Positions 25,707-34,167 are shown, numbered from the stretch's first letter. The stretch: 64,000 nt of DNA from Streptomyces sp. NK15101 (GCF_020400725.1 NZ_JAINVG010000030.1:1-64000); one strand, 5' to 3'. Notes: generated by a model from the sequence alone, not told the origin. A program made the numbers and translations.

Positions 25707-27100
25707 GGTGGGCGCTCGTCAAGGTGTCCCTGGCCGTCACCGCCATGGTCGCCTTCGCCTTCGCCGTCCCCCTCGGACTCGTCGTCGAGGAGATGGCCCG
25801 CGACCGGGCCTTCTCCAACGCCGAACGACGGGCCGCCGGCCTCGCCCCCGTCCTCGCGATCACCACCGACCGGGACGAACTCGACAAGGCCGTCGCCACC
25901 ACCGAGGACGGGGCCGCCGGCCGGCTCGCGATCCACGTGCCCGCCCCCGGACCCGGCGGCACCGCCCTGGAGATCGGCACCCGCCGCGCCGACCCCCAGG
26001 AGCTCGCCGCCACCCGCGGCCTCGGCCGCGCCTCCATCGCCGAGGTCCCCGGCGGCTTCGCCCTGCTCCAGCCCACCGCGCTCAGCAGCGGCGAGGTCGC
26101 CGTCGTCGAACTCTTCGTCCCCGAGGGCGAGGTCAGCAACGGCGTCGCCACCGCCTGGCTCGTCCTCGCCGGCGTCGGCACCGCCCTCGTCGTCGGCTCC
26201 GTCGCCGTCGCCGACCGCCTCGGCGTCCGCATGGTCCGGCCCGCCCAGCGGCTCGCCGGCGCCGCCCACGACCTCGGCGAGGGCAGGCTCGGCGCACGCG
26301 TCCCCGAGGAGGGGCCGCCCGAACTCAAGTCGGCCGCCGTCGCCTTCAACTCGATGGCCGACCAGGTCGTGCAGCTCCTCGCCAACGAGCGGGAGCTGGC
26401 CGCCGACCTCTCCCACCGGCTCCGCACCCCGCTCACCGTGCTCCGCCTCAACGCGGCCTCGCTCGGCTCCTCGCCCGCCGCAGAGCAGACCCGCGCGGCC
26501 GTCGAACAGCTGGAGCGCGAGGTCGACATCATCATCCGCACGGCCCGCGAGGCGAAGCCGCAGACCCAGGCGACCGGGCCCGGAGCCGGCTGCGACGCCG
26601 CCGAAGTGGTCCGCGAACGGATGGAGTTCTGGTCGGCGCTCGCCGAGGACGAGGGCCGCCGGGTGCGGGTCGCGGGCGTCGAGCGCCCGGTCCGCATCCC
26701 CGTCGCCCGGCCCGAACTCGTCGCCGCCCTCGACGCCCTGCTCGGCAACGTCTTCCGCCACACCCCCGAGGGCACGGCCTTCTCCATCGACGTCCACAAC
26801 GGGGACGACGCCGTCATCGTCCTCGTCTCCGACGCGGGCCCCGGCATCGCCGACCCCGCCGCCGCCCTGGCCCGCGGCAACAGCGGCGGCCGGGACGGCT
26901 CCACGGGCCTGGGCCTCGACATCGTGCGGCGGATGGCCGAGGCCACCGGCGGCGACGTCCGCATCGGCCACTCGGTCCTCGGCGGTACGGAGGTGCGGAT
27001 CTGGATCGGCCTCGACGGACGGCGCGCGGGCGAGGGCACGGGCCGGCGCGGCCACCGGCCCGCCCGCCGGCGCAGGACCTCGGGGAGCCGCCGGGCGTGA
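25703..27100 (+). CDS. Sensor histidine kinase, HAMP type
   Basis: A 465-residue kinase from GTG 25703, overlapping the regulator stop by 4 nt. The first membrane segment is at about 5-28, an extracytoplasmic sensor domain runs to about 145, the second membrane segment is near 148-172, followed by HAMP (VRPAQRLAGAAHDLGEGRLGARV). The phosphoacceptor is in LAADLSHRLRTPLTVLRLN (His near 235). The HATPase has the N box LLGNVFRHTPEG, DAGPGI and GSTGLGLDIVRRM. An Arg-rich tail ends the protein. The sensed ligand is unknown. Confidence 0.92.
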   Translation: MRWALVKVSLAVTAMVAFAFAVPLGLVVEEMARDRAFSNAERRAAGLAPVLAITTDRDELDKAVATTEDGAAGRLAIHVPAPGPGGTALEIGTRRADPQELAATRGLGRASIAEVPGGFALLQPTALSSGEVAVVELFVPEGEVSNGVATAWLVLAGVGTALVVGSVAVADRLGVRMVRPAQRLAGAAHDLGEGRLGARVPEEGPPELKSAAVAFNSMADQVVQLLANERELAADLSHRLRTPLTVLRLNAASLGSSPAAEQTRAAVEQLEREVDIIIRTAREAKPQTQATGPGAGCDAAEVVRERMEFWSALAEDEGRRVRVAGVERPVRIPVARPELVAALDALLGNVFRHTPEGTAFSIDVHNGDDAVIVLVSDAGPGIADPAAALARGNSGGRDGSTGLGLDIVRRMAEATGGDVRIGHSVLGGTEVRIWIGLDGRRAGEGTGRRGHRPARRRRTSGSRRA

Positions 27101-27123
27101 ACCTTTTCCGGTTCCGATGCCTT

Positions 27124-27143
27124 CCTTAAGCGGAGCCTAAGAA
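27124..27143. promoter_or_regulatory. Direct repeat CCTTAAG/CCTAAG before the second GH18 gene
   Basis: CCTTAAGCGGAGCCTAAGAA aligns with the site at 8308-8327 before the other chitinase gene in 14 of 20 positions, including both TAAG cores. It lies 98 bp before the GH18 start and 24 bp after the OmpR-type kinase gene, so the adjacent two-component system is the natural candidate ligand. Confidence 0.4.
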
Positions 27144-27241
27144 TCCCGACGAAGGCGCAGAGGGCGGCAATTGTCCGTTTCCCCGGCGCTAGCGTGCTGC
27201 CGCACCCCACCCCACCCCCGGCACGCAGAGGCAGGCACGCG

Positions 27242-28759
27242 ATGGGCAGCAGTTCGCACCGGCGCAGGACGAGCACCCGGACCAAGGTCGTCGGAGCGGT
27301 CGTCGCGGCCGCCGTCGTCGGCGGCGCGGCCTTCGCGCTCACCGGCACCGCCCAGGCCGCCGCCGTCGGCGCCGCCTACACCCGGACCAGCTCCTGGACC
27401 GGCGGCTACACCGGCCAGTACGTCGTCACCAACGAGACGACCGGCACCCAGTCCGACTGGACCCTGGAGTTCGACCTCCCGGCCGGCACCACCATCGGCT
27501 CCCTCTGGAACGGCGAGCACACCGTCTCCGGCAACCACGTCACCGTGAGGCCCGCGAGCTGGAACAAGCAGCTGGCGCCCGGCCGGTCCGTCACCGTCGG
27601 CTTCGTCACCTCCGCCACCGGCCGGGCCGGCGACCCCACCGGCTGCCTCATCAACAAGGCCGCCTGCTCCGCCGGAGGCGTCACCCCCACCCCGAGCGGC
27701 CGCCCCACCGAGCAGCCCACCGCGACGGCCTCTCCCGCCCCGACGGCCACCGCCACCGTGAAGCCCACGCCGACCGCCACCGCCACCACGAGCCCGAAGC
27801 CGACCGCCACGGCGACCGCGCGGCCCACGCCCACCCCCACCGCGACCTCCACCGGCGCCCCGGCCGCGGGGGCCAGGTTCGCCCCGTACGTCGACACCTC
27901 GCTCTACCCGGCGTACGACCTGCTCGCGACCGCCGACGCCACCGGCGTGAAGGAGTTCAACCTCGCCTTCATCACCTCCGGCGGCTCCTGCGCCCCGCTG
28001 TGGGGCGGCGTCACCGACCTCGCGAACGACAAGGTCGCCGCCCAGATCGGCGCCCTGCGCGCCAAGGGCGGCGACGTCCGCGTCTCCTTCGGCGGCGCCG
28101 CCGGCCACGAGCTGGCCCTGAACTGCCCGACCTCCTCGGCGCTCGCCACCGCGTACGGCAAGGTGGTCGACCGGTACGGGCTCACCAAGCTCGATTTCGA
28201 CATCGAGGGCGCGGCCCTTCCGGACACCGCCGCCAACACCCGCCGCTCGCAGGCGATCGCCCAGCTCCAGAAGTCCCACCCGGGCCTGGACGTCTCCTTC
28301 ACCCTGCCGGTCATGCCCGAGGGCCTGACCCAGCCGGGCGTGGACCTGCTGGCCGACGCCAGGCGGAACGGCGTCCGCGTCGACGCCGTCAACATCATGG
28401 CGATGGACTACGGGCCGGCGTACAGCGCCGACATGGGCACGTACGCCGTCCAGGCCGCGACCGCGACCCAGGCCCAGATCAAGGGCGTCCTGGGCCTCTC
28501 CGACGCGGCCGCCTGGAAGGCCGTCGCGGTCACCCCGATGATCGGCGTCAACGACGTCGCCTCCGAGGTCTTCACGGTGGAGGACGCCACCCAGCTCGTC
28601 GACTTCGCGCGCTCCAAGGGGATCGGCCGGCTCTCGATGTGGTCCTCTGCCCGGGACAAGCAGTGCGCGGCCGGCGCCGTGACCTACGCCGACCCCACCT
28701 GCTCCTCGATCCTCCAGCAGCCGCTGGCCTTCACGAAGGCCTTCGGCGCGTACAGGTGA
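27242..28759 (+). CDS. Secreted GH18-family glycosidase with N-terminal CBM2
   Basis: A 505-residue protein from ATG 27242. The signal peptide covers about 1-38 (cleavage after AQA). A CBM2-type module (about 40-135) has SSWTGGYTGQYVVTN, WTLEFDLP and the conserved Trp residues. A Thr/Pro/Ala linker (about 140-215) precedes a compact GH18 domain to the end, with KEFNLAFITSGG, VRVSFGGAAG, the catalytic LDFDIEG (Glu near 322) and VNIMAMDYG. Only one DxxDxDxE-like motif is present and it is intact in its DxDxE part. Small GH18 domains of this type are endo-acting chitinases or related enzymes. No DasR-like site is seen here, but a CCTTAAG repeat lies upstream. A strong terminator follows. Confidence 0.9.
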   Translation: MGSSSHRRRTSTRTKVVGAVVAAAVVGGAAFALTGTAQAAAVGAAYTRTSSWTGGYTGQYVVTNETTGTQSDWTLEFDLPAGTTIGSLWNGEHTVSGNHVTVRPASWNKQLAPGRSVTVGFVTSATGRAGDPTGCLINKAACSAGGVTPTPSGRPTEQPTATASPAPTATATVKPTPTATATTSPKPTATATARPTPTPTATSTGAPAAGARFAPYVDTSLYPAYDLLATADATGVKEFNLAFITSGGSCAPLWGGVTDLANDKVAAQIGALRAKGGDVRVSFGGAAGHELALNCPTSSALATAYGKVVDRYGLTKLDFDIEGAALPDTAANTRRSQAIAQLQKSHPGLDVSFTLPVMPEGLTQPGVDLLADARRNGVRVDAVNIMAMDYGPAYSADMGTYAVQAATATQAQIKGVLGLSDAAAWKAVAVTPMIGVNDVASEVFTVEDATQLVDFARSKGIGRLSMWSSARDKQCAAGAVTYADPTCSSILQQPLAFTKAFGAYR

Positions 28760-28780
28760 GCCACCGCGCCCCCCACACCG

Positions 28781-28829
28781 CGCGCCCCGGTCGGAACCAC
28801 CCCACCGCCGACCGGGGCGCGCCCCTTTT
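28781..28829 (+). terminator. Rho-independent terminator after the GH18 gene
   Basis: CGCGCCCCGGTCGG and CCGACCGGGGCGCG form a perfect 14-bp stem with a 13-base loop, followed by CCCCTTTT. Confidence 0.88.
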
Positions 28830-28897
28830 CTCCCGCACGCGTCGAACGCCTTCGACGATTCCCGGACCTTGACCGTGTTCTGACAGGGCCCTAAGGC

Positions 28898-28949
28898 CGG
28901 GAGCGCTCCCATCCGCTCTTCGACGGGATGCCCACCGGGAGCGATCCCG
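28898..28949. promoter_or_regulatory. Two CebR-box-like palindromes without a sugar operon
   Basis: CGGGAGCGCTCCCA (28898-28911) matches the known CebR box TGGGAGCGCTCCCA in 13 of 14 positions. A second palindrome, CGGGAGCGATCCCG, is at 28936-28949. No open frame worth calling follows before the tRNA-His gene. From memory, S. coelicolor has cebR-cebEFG-bglC exactly between these neighbours, so the boxes may be the remains of that locus. The rest of 28830-29128 holds nothing I can identify. Confidence 0.55.
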
Positions 28950-29128
28950 CACCCACCGCCTTCACCCCGGAGGTGCGAGGTGCTCCGTCGGCCGACCCCC
29001 CACGACGGCCGTCCCGGCCGCGCCGGTCACCCCGTCGGCGCCGGGTGTGCGGTCCGTCACATGCGCGGCCACGGGCCCGTGGAGGGGCGGCACCCCGTCC
29101 CCGGCGGCCCTCGCCTGTACTTGAGAAC

Positions 29129-29166
29129 GACTCAGGCCCCGGTTCTTCCGAACCGGGGCCTGAGTC
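29129..29166. terminator. Long perfect hairpin before tRNA-His
   Basis: GACTCAGGCCCCGGTT and AACCGGGGCCTGAGTC are exact complements (16 bp) around CTTCCG. It lies just beyond the 3' end of the leftward tRNA-His gene and would end its transcript. Confidence 0.9.
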
Positions 29167-29171
29167 ATCAG

Positions 29172-29245
29172 GGTGAGTAACGGGACTCGAACCCGCGACA
29201 TCCTGGACCACAACCAGGTGCTCTACCAGCTGAGCTATACCCACC
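29172..29245 (-). tRNA. tRNA-His (anticodon GUG)
   Basis: Reading leftward, the acceptor GTGGGTA pairs with TACTCAC (one G-U), the anticodon arm is CCTGG-TTGTGGT-CCAGG with GTG, and the T arm contains GGTTCGAGTCC. The extra 5' G typical of tRNA-His is encoded (position 29245) opposite a C discriminator. Confidence 0.96.
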
Positions 29246-29360
29246 ACGACCGGCGGTTTTCCCGAAGGTTTCCCCGACCGGCCGAGAAGAAGTCTACAGG
29301 GTTTCGAGGGGTGCTCGCGCACGCATTCCTCTCCGGGCGCGAGCGGGCCCGATCGAGCGG

Positions 29361-29963
29361 CTATTCGGAGGGGACGACGTGGCGGGCCGCGATCTTCTTC
29401 GCGGTCTCCGAGTCCGGGCCGGGCTGCGGGACGAAGACCGCCTCGCGGTAGTAGCGCAGCTCCGCGATGGACTCGCGGATGTCGGCGAGCGCCCGGTGGT
29501 TGCCGTTCTTCTCCGGACTGTTGAAGTACGCCCTCGGGTACCAGCGGCGGGCCAGCTCCTTGACCGAGGAGACATCGACGATCCGGTAGTGCAGGTGGCT
29601 CTCCAGGGCGGGCATGTCGCGCGCGAGGAAGCCGCGGTCCGTGGAGACCGAGTTGCCGCACAGCGGCGCCTTGCCCGGCTCCTTGACGTGCTCGCGGATG
29701 TACGCGAGGACCTGGGCCTCCGCGTCGGCGAGCGTGGTGCCGCCGGCGAGCGCGTCGAGCAGCCCCGAGGCCGTGTGCATCTGGCGCACGATCTCGGGCA
29801 TGGTCTCCAGGGCGGCGTCCGGCGGGCGGATCACGATGTCCACGCCGTCGCCGAGCACGTTCAGTTCCGAGTCGGTGACCAGCGCGGCCACCTCGATGAG
29901 TGCGTCGTCCGTCAGCGAGAGCCCGGTCATCTCGCAGTCGATCCACACCATGCGATCGTTCAT
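29361..29963 (-). CDS. orn: Oligoribonuclease
   Basis: A 200-residue DEDDh exonuclease from ATG 29963. It shows VWIDCEMTGLSL (first Asp and Glu), the second Asp in SVSTDRGFLARDMP, the general-base His in NGNHRALADIRES and the last Asp in the same segment. It degrades 2-5-nt RNA fragments and pGpG, so it also clears c-di-GMP breakdown products, which links it to CdgA at 10.3 kb. In Streptomyces it follows adpA and affects morphology. Here it lies 375 bp behind adpA on the same strand, after a hairpin. Confidence 0.97.
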   Translation of the reverse strand: MNDRMVWIDCEMTGLSLTDDALIEVAALVTDSELNVLGDGVDIVIRPPDAALETMPEIVRQMHTASGLLDALAGGTTLADAEAQVLAYIREHVKEPGKAPLCGNSVSTDRGFLARDMPALESHLHYRIVDVSSVKELARRWYPRAYFNSPEKNGNHRALADIRESIAELRYYREAVFVPQPGPDSETAKKIAARHVVPSE

Positions 29964-30260
29964 GCGTCCTACCCTAAGACGTGATCAGCGTCTCGCCCCA
30001 GGGGGCGAGCCGCGCCATCGCACGGCACCCTCGGGCCCCAGGACCTCGGAGGCGGTCTTCAACCGGTCCTGGACGGCCCTCCGGACCCGGTCGGGCTCCT
30101 CGGCGTGCGCCTCGACCGGGTTCTCGCGGTGGTGTCCGCTCTTCGCCGTGCGGCGCGACCGGGCGGCGAAGACGGCCGGCGCCCGCGTGTCCTGGTCGGA
30201 AGCCCGTATTCCTGTCCGGCGGGCAGGAACTGAGGTTCCGGAGGAACGCATGCCGGGACG
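29964..30260. other. Gap between adpA terminator and orn; possible small ORF
   Basis: This stretch must hold an orn promoter if the hairpin at 30261 is efficient. A leftward open frame (30251-29985, 88 codons) encodes a basic, partly helical product ending near VQDRLKTASEVLGPEGAVRW. It begins right at the hairpin and has no clear ribosome site. I cannot decide whether it is a gene. Confidence 0.35.
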
Positions 30261-30302
30261 CCGACGGGCCCCCGGGGAAAGGTGTCCCCGAGGGCCCGTC
30301 GG
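30261..30302 (-). terminator. Hairpin after adpA
   Basis: CCGACGGGCCC...CGGGG and its complement form a stem of about 16 bp with a small mismatch and a 9-base loop, 37 bp after the adpA stop. It may attenuate read-through into orn. Confidence 0.75.
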
Positions 30303-30338
30303 TCCTGCGTCGCGCCGCTTGTGGCGGCGGCGGTCCTG

Positions 30339-31499
30339 TTACGGCGCGCTGCGCTGGCCCGGCAGGGCCGGGCGGCCGGAGGCGTACACGTCCGACTGCG
30401 GCTTGCCCGGCTCCAGCGGCCTGCGGAGCCCCGTCGGTCCCTGGGCCGGCACCGCCGGTTCGAGCACCGCCGTGCCGGCCTCGCCCTGCGGCCGCCGGGC
30501 GCGGTAGGCCGCCCGGTAGGCGGCCGGCGAGGAGCCGAGCTGGCGCCGGAAGTGGCCGCGCAGCGCCACCGGGGAGCGGAAGCCGCACCGGCCCGCGACC
30601 TCGTCGACCGAGTAGTCGGAGGTCTCGAGCAGCCGCTGCGCCTGCAGCACCCGCTGGGTGATCAGCCACTGGAGCGGGGCGGAGCCCGTCAGCGAGCGGA
30701 ACCGGCGGTCGAAGGTCCGCCGCGACATGTAGGCGCGCGCGGCGAGCGTCTCCACGTCGAACTGCTCGTGAAGGTGCTCCAGCGCCCAGGCGACGACCTC
30801 GGCCAGCGGGTCGGCGCCGATCTCCTCAGGTAAAGACCTGTCGAGGTAGCGCTCCTGACCGCCGCTGCGCCGCGGCGGGACGACCAGCCGGCGCGCCAGC
30901 GCGCCCGCGGCCTCGGTGCCGTGGTCGGTCCGCACGATGTGCAGACACAGATCGATTCCGGCCGCGGTGCCGGCGGAGGTCAGCACGTCCCCGTCGTCGA
31001 CGAAGAGCTCCCGCGGGTCCACGTGGACCGACGGATAGCGCTTGGCGAGCGTCGGCGCGTACATCCAGTGCGTGGTCGCCGGGCGGCCGTCCAGCAGTCC
31101 GGCGGCGGCCAGGACGAACGCCCCGGTGCACAGCCCGACGATCCTGGCCCCCTCCTCGTGCGCGCGGCGCAGCGCTTCGAGCGCCTCCGGCGGCGGCGGC
31201 GAGGTGATCGACCGCCAGGCCGGGACGACGACGGTGCCCGCCCGGCCGATGGCCTCCAGGCCGTACGGCGCGGTCAGTTCGAGCCCGCCGGTGGTGCGCA
31301 GCGGGCCCTCCTCGCCGGCGCAGACGAGCAGCCGGTATCGGGGCACCCCGGCGTCCTGCCGGTCGATGCCGAACACGGAGAGCGGGATGGAGCTCTCGAA
31401 GATGGGGCCGCCGCTGAACAGCAGCACCGCGACGACTTCGCGACGGCGGCGCCCGGACAGCTTCCGTGCGACCTCCGGTGCGGCGGAGTCCTGGCTCAT
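30339..31499 (-). CDS. adpA: AdpA, AraC-family master regulator of development and secondary metabolism
   Basis: A 386-residue protein from ATG 31499. A DJ-1/PfpI-like dimerisation domain covers about 20-195 (FSGGPIFESSIPLSVFGIDRQDAG, VGLCTGAFVLAAAGLLDGRPAT). The AraC/XylS DNA-binding domain is at about 225-330 (AARAYMSRRTFDRRFRSLTG, YSVDEVAGRCGFRSPVALR). Between them, in RYLDRSLPEE, one Leu is encoded by TTA (plus-strand 30831-30833), the bldA-dependent control codon conserved in adpA genes. The regulator switches on hundreds of genes for aerial growth, proteases and antibiotics. The variable C-terminal tail is about 45 residues. The upstream 421 bp contain several AdpA-like sites, consistent with autoregulation. 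Confidence 0.98.
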   Translation of the reverse strand: MSQDSAAPEVARKLSGRRRREVVAVLLFSGGPIFESSIPLSVFGIDRQDAGVPRYRLLVCAGEEGPLRTTGGLELTAPYGLEAIGRAGTVVVPAWRSITSPPPPEALEALRRAHEEGARIVGLCTGAFVLAAAGLLDGRPATTHWMYAPTLAKRYPSVHVDPRELFVDDGDVLTSAGTAAGIDLCLHIVRTDHGTEAAGALARRLVVPPRRSGGQERYLDRSLPEEIGADPLAEVVAWALEHLHEQFDVETLAARAYMSRRTFDRRFRSLTGSAPLQWLITQRVLQAQRLLETSDYSVDEVAGRCGFRSPVALRGHFRRQLGSSPAAYRAAYRARRPQGEAGTAVLEPAVPAQGPTGLRRPLEPGKPQSDVYASGRPALPGQRSAP

Positions 31500-31920
31500 G
31501 ACGCTAAGCCCCCCTCGGTGTTCGCGTCTCCCTGGTCGTGTCGCTCCTGCACGTTTCCCCTCGGTTTTGCACGAGACCCCAGTCTTCGGTACCCATGATC
31601 GAATCTACTGTGTCCCGTGGCGCCGGCGTGACAAGTTCTCCATCCGGTGGATTGTCGACAAGGCAACTTGGCGTGAAGCGATCGATCGCGAAGTCTTGCG
31701 TCCGACGGCCGCCGGAGGAAGGGGCGGTGCGGCGAACGCCCCCGTACGCGGGGGGTGCGGGCCCCTGGGGCAGGGCTTCCGCGGCCGTCGGCGCCGGGCT
31801 TGGCCAACCGTTCCGCCAAGGACTCGCCGTCGGCTTCAAGTTGGCTGAAAACATATGGGGTCGGGTGTACGAACCTGTCAACTCGAAGGGGGGCGGAGCC
31901 GGCTCCGGGCCCCTCGGAGA
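31500..31920. other. adpA upstream control region with AdpA-like sites
   Basis: No gene in these 421 bp. The region is clearly A/T-richer near 31560-31690 and 31830-31880 than its surroundings. Matches to the AdpA consensus TGGCSNGWWY core occur at 31669-31678 (TGGCGTGAAG) and near 31842 (TGGCTGAAAA). An inverted pair CTTGGC...GCCAAG spans 31799-31820, the geometry of type I AdpA sites. Short frames that cross it are rejected as genes. Confidence 0.5.
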
Positions 31921-32292
31921 CTAGTTCCGGCGCCCCGGGCGGACCGTCTCGGCCCGCAGTCCGCGCTCCGAGCGGCGCAGCAGCAGCCGGCAGGCCGCCG
32001 TCACCGAGACGAGCCCGAGCGCGGTCCCGGCGGCCCCGCCGAGCGAGGTGCCGTAGACGACGAGCACCACGGGGACCAGCGCGCAGCAGAAGACCGCCCA
32101 GCGGACGACGTCACCGGCCTGCTCCGCCGCGCCCGCTCCCGCTGCCGTCCCTGCCCCCGTTCCCGTTCCCGGGTCCGCGCCGGCGCTCGTGGGGAGGGAG
32201 GGCGCCCGGCGCCGGGAACGGGGCGAGCCGAGGGCGGGGGCGGAGGCGGGGGCGGCGGAGGTCTGGCCGACGGCGGTCGATGGTGCGGGCAC
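31921..32292 (-). CDS. Small membrane protein, 123 aa
   Basis: GTG 32292 has GGGAG 10 bp before it. The first 60 residues are Ala/Pro/Ser/Gly-rich and probably disordered. Two adjacent membrane segments follow (VVRWAVFCCALVPVVLVVYG and GTALGLVSVTAACRLLL), then a basic tail (RRSERGLRAETVRPGRRN). I recognise no function. The frame stays open upstream through a tandem repeat region that would add TDxPAVT repeats; the position of the ribosome site argues for the short form. It lies upstream of adpA, in the same orientation, as in other Streptomyces. Confidence 0.6.
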   Translation of the reverse strand: MPAPSTAVGQTSAAPASAPALGSPRSRRRAPSLPTSAGADPGTGTGAGTAAGAGAAEQAGDVVRWAVFCCALVPVVLVVYGTSLGGAAGTALGLVSVTAACRLLLRRSERGLRAETVRPGRRN

Positions 32293-32324
32293 GGGCGGTC
32301 TCCCTGCGACGGTGGGGCGGGTCG

Positions 32325-32535
32325 GTGGTGAAGGCGGGTCGGCTCGGTGGTGACGGTGGGGCGGGTCGGTGGTGACGGTGAGCCGGTCGGTGAGGGTGGT
32401 GGGCCGGGTCGGGTCGGTGGCGACGGTGGTCTGGTCCGTGGTGACGGCGGGCCCGTCCGTGGTGACGGCGGGTCGGTCCGTGGTGACGGCGGGCCCGTCC
32501 GTGGTGACGGCGGGTCGATCCGTGGCGACGGTGGG
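32325..32535. repeat. 18-bp minisatellite, about 11 units
   Basis: The unit is close to GTCCGTGGTGACGGCGGG with C/T and G/C variants. The four units at about 32445-32515 are nearly identical and the outer ones are diverged. On the minus strand the repeat reads TDGPAVTTDRPAVT in the open frame that runs into the small membrane protein gene. It has no spacer pattern of a CRISPR. The remainder of 32293-32853 (560 bp) holds no gene; the promoter of the stress-protein gene should be near 32730-32840. Confidence 0.85.
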
Positions 32536-32853
32536 TGGACCCCGTGGCAACGAGGAGCGGAACGTTCCGGTCACTCTCGGCGACGTCCGTTTGGCCCCCG
32601 TACGGACGCCTGTAGGGCACATCCGGCATTGCCAGATCCCGAACGCCTCGTGCATGCTCCCTGGAACGCCGCGCGCGAGCGGCGGGCACGTCGGGAGGGG
32701 CACGGCGGGCTCTGGGCAGGAGAGGAGTGTCGCCGTACCCTTGGGGGTATGGGCTTGGGAAGATGATTCCCGGACACAGCTCCGCCGTCACCCGTCGTTC
32801 GTCCCCCCTTTTCCCCGTCCCTTCCCACGAGGACCCTCTTCGCCGAGACACCG

Positions 32854-33375
32854 ATGGCCGGTCACGAATTCCCCGAACCCGCGGACCGCAAGCGCGTCGC
32901 CGATTCCACGGTCGACCCCCTGGCGGTAGAACAGCCACGTCACGCCTGCGACCCGGCCTTCCGGCACGGGGTGGTCGTCGGCTTCGACGGCTCCACGTCC
33001 AGTGAGCGCGCCCTCGCGTACGCCATCGGCATGGCCCGCCGCTCCGGATCGGGCCTGATCATCGTGCACGTGGCCAACCGGCTGCCCACCACGGTGTGGG
33101 CCGGCTGCGAGCCCCCGGTCTTCGTCGACGTGCCGGACCACCGCACCGAGGTCCTCGGGCTGGAGCTGGCCTGCGCCGACCACCTCTCCGAGGTGCCGTG
33201 GATCCTGGTCGAGCGCGGCGGGGACATCTGCCACGAGCTGGAGGAGGTCGGCCGGGAGTACTCGGCCGACGCGATCGTGGTCGGCTCCACGCACGGGATC
33301 GTCGGCCGGATCTTCGGCTCGGTCGCCGGCCGCCTCGCGCGTCGCGCCCAGCGGCCCGTCATCGTCATCCCGTAA
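32854..33375 (+). CDS. Universal stress protein (single UspA domain)
   Basis: A 173-residue protein from ATG 32854. After a polar N-terminus of about 35 residues comes the Usp fold: HGVVVGFDGSTSSERALAYAIGMA, LIIVHVANR, and the ATP-binding segment ADAIVVGSTHGIVGRIFGSVAGRLARRAQRPVIVIP with its G-2x-G-9x-G(S/T) spacing, which indicates the ATP-binding subgroup. The role under stress is not specified by sequence. Confidence 0.92.
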   Translation: MAGHEFPEPADRKRVADSTVDPLAVEQPRHACDPAFRHGVVVGFDGSTSSERALAYAIGMARRSGSGLIIVHVANRLPTTVWAGCEPPVFVDVPDHRTEVLGLELACADHLSEVPWILVERGGDICHELEEVGREYSADAIVVGSTHGIVGRIFGSVAGRLARRAQRPVIVIP

Positions 33376-33549
33376 CGCGCCCGCGGCCCCTTCCGTCCCG
33401 TACGACCCGTCAGATCACTCCCTCAACTGCCGTGATCCGGGCATAAATTCGGCCTTCCTCAGGTGAATTGTGTGCTTGTGAAGGGTACATAAAGGCCACG
33501 GAACACAGCAGCTCGCGCAGGACAACTGCACACCTGAAGGGAGCCCGCC

Positions 33550-34113
33550 GTGAACAACGAAGTCGCCGCGGGAAACACCACCTCCACGCTCGGCCACCTG
33601 GCGCTCGGACTGACCCTGCTGGCCTTCGGCCTGGGCGGAACCGGTGTCATCGACAACGTCGCGGCAGCGGACGCCGCGGGTCTCGCCACCTGGGTCGGCG
33701 GCGTGACGCTCTTCCTCGTCGGACTGCTCGCCCTGCGCGCGGGCGACAAGGGCGAAGGCACGGCGTACGCGGCGCTCGGCGCCTTCTGGTTCACCTGGGG
33801 CAGCGGAGCCGGCGGGCACGCCTCGGCCGACGCCATGGGCCTCTTCCTGCTCCTGTGGGCGCTCCTGGCGCTCACGCTGACCATGGCCGCCGCGGGCAGC
33901 GGGCTCTTCGGGCAGGGCGTGTACGGGCTGCTGTTCGTCGCGCTGCTGCTGCTCGGCATCGGCGCCCTCGCCGACAACGGCGGCCTCGGGAAGGCGGGCG
34001 GCTGGGTCGCCGCCGCCGCGGGCCTGGCCGCCTGGTACGGCGCCACGGCCGCGGTCGCCGGCTGGCCGACGGCCCTGCGCCGCTCGGCGGGCAGCGCCCC
34101 GGCCGCGGGCTGA
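33550..34113 (+). CDS. GPR1/FUN34/YaaH-family (SatP/AceTr-like) transporter
   Basis: A 187-residue protein from GTG 33550 with GAAGGGAG before it. Six membrane segments run from LGHLALGLTLLAFGLGG through FWFTWGSGAGGHASADAMG and LLLWALLALTLTMAA to VAAAAGLAAWYGATAAVAG. The size, six helices and the start NTSTLG-like Asn/Gly-rich N-end fit the acetate/succinate channel family. It could take up acetate freed by N-acetylglucosamine deacetylation, but that link is only inferred from the neighbouring aminosugar genes. A perfect-stem terminator follows. Confidence 0.78.
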   Translation: MNNEVAAGNTTSTLGHLALGLTLLAFGLGGTGVIDNVAAADAAGLATWVGGVTLFLVGLLALRAGDKGEGTAYAALGAFWFTWGSGAGGHASADAMGLFLLLWALLALTLTMAAAGSGLFGQGVYGLLFVALLLLGIGALADNGGLGKAGGWVAAAAGLAAWYGATAAVAGWPTALRRSAGSAPAAG

Positions 34114-34126
34114 GTCCCGGAAGAAA

Positions 34127-34167
34127 GCAGTCCCCCGTGCACGGGAGGTGTGTGCACGGGGGACTGC
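34127..34167. terminator. Hairpin terminator between convergent genes
   Basis: GCAGTCCCCCGTGCAC pairs with GTGCACGGGGGACTGC, a perfect 16-bp stem with a 9-base loop. It serves the transporter gene and is about 100 bp past the glmS stop. Confidence 0.88.

Noticed and set aside
28928..29176. 82-codon plus-strand frame near the CebR-like boxes
   Set aside because: It is Arg/Pro-rich low complexity, lacks a ribosome site and runs through the tRNA-His terminator.
31504..31881. Short open frame within the adpA upstream region
   Set aside because: It has no ribosome site and poor codon bias, and it crosses A/T-rich control sequence with AdpA-like sites.
32325..32535. Possible CRISPR array
   Set aside because: Units are contiguous 18-mers without spacers and no cas gene is present.
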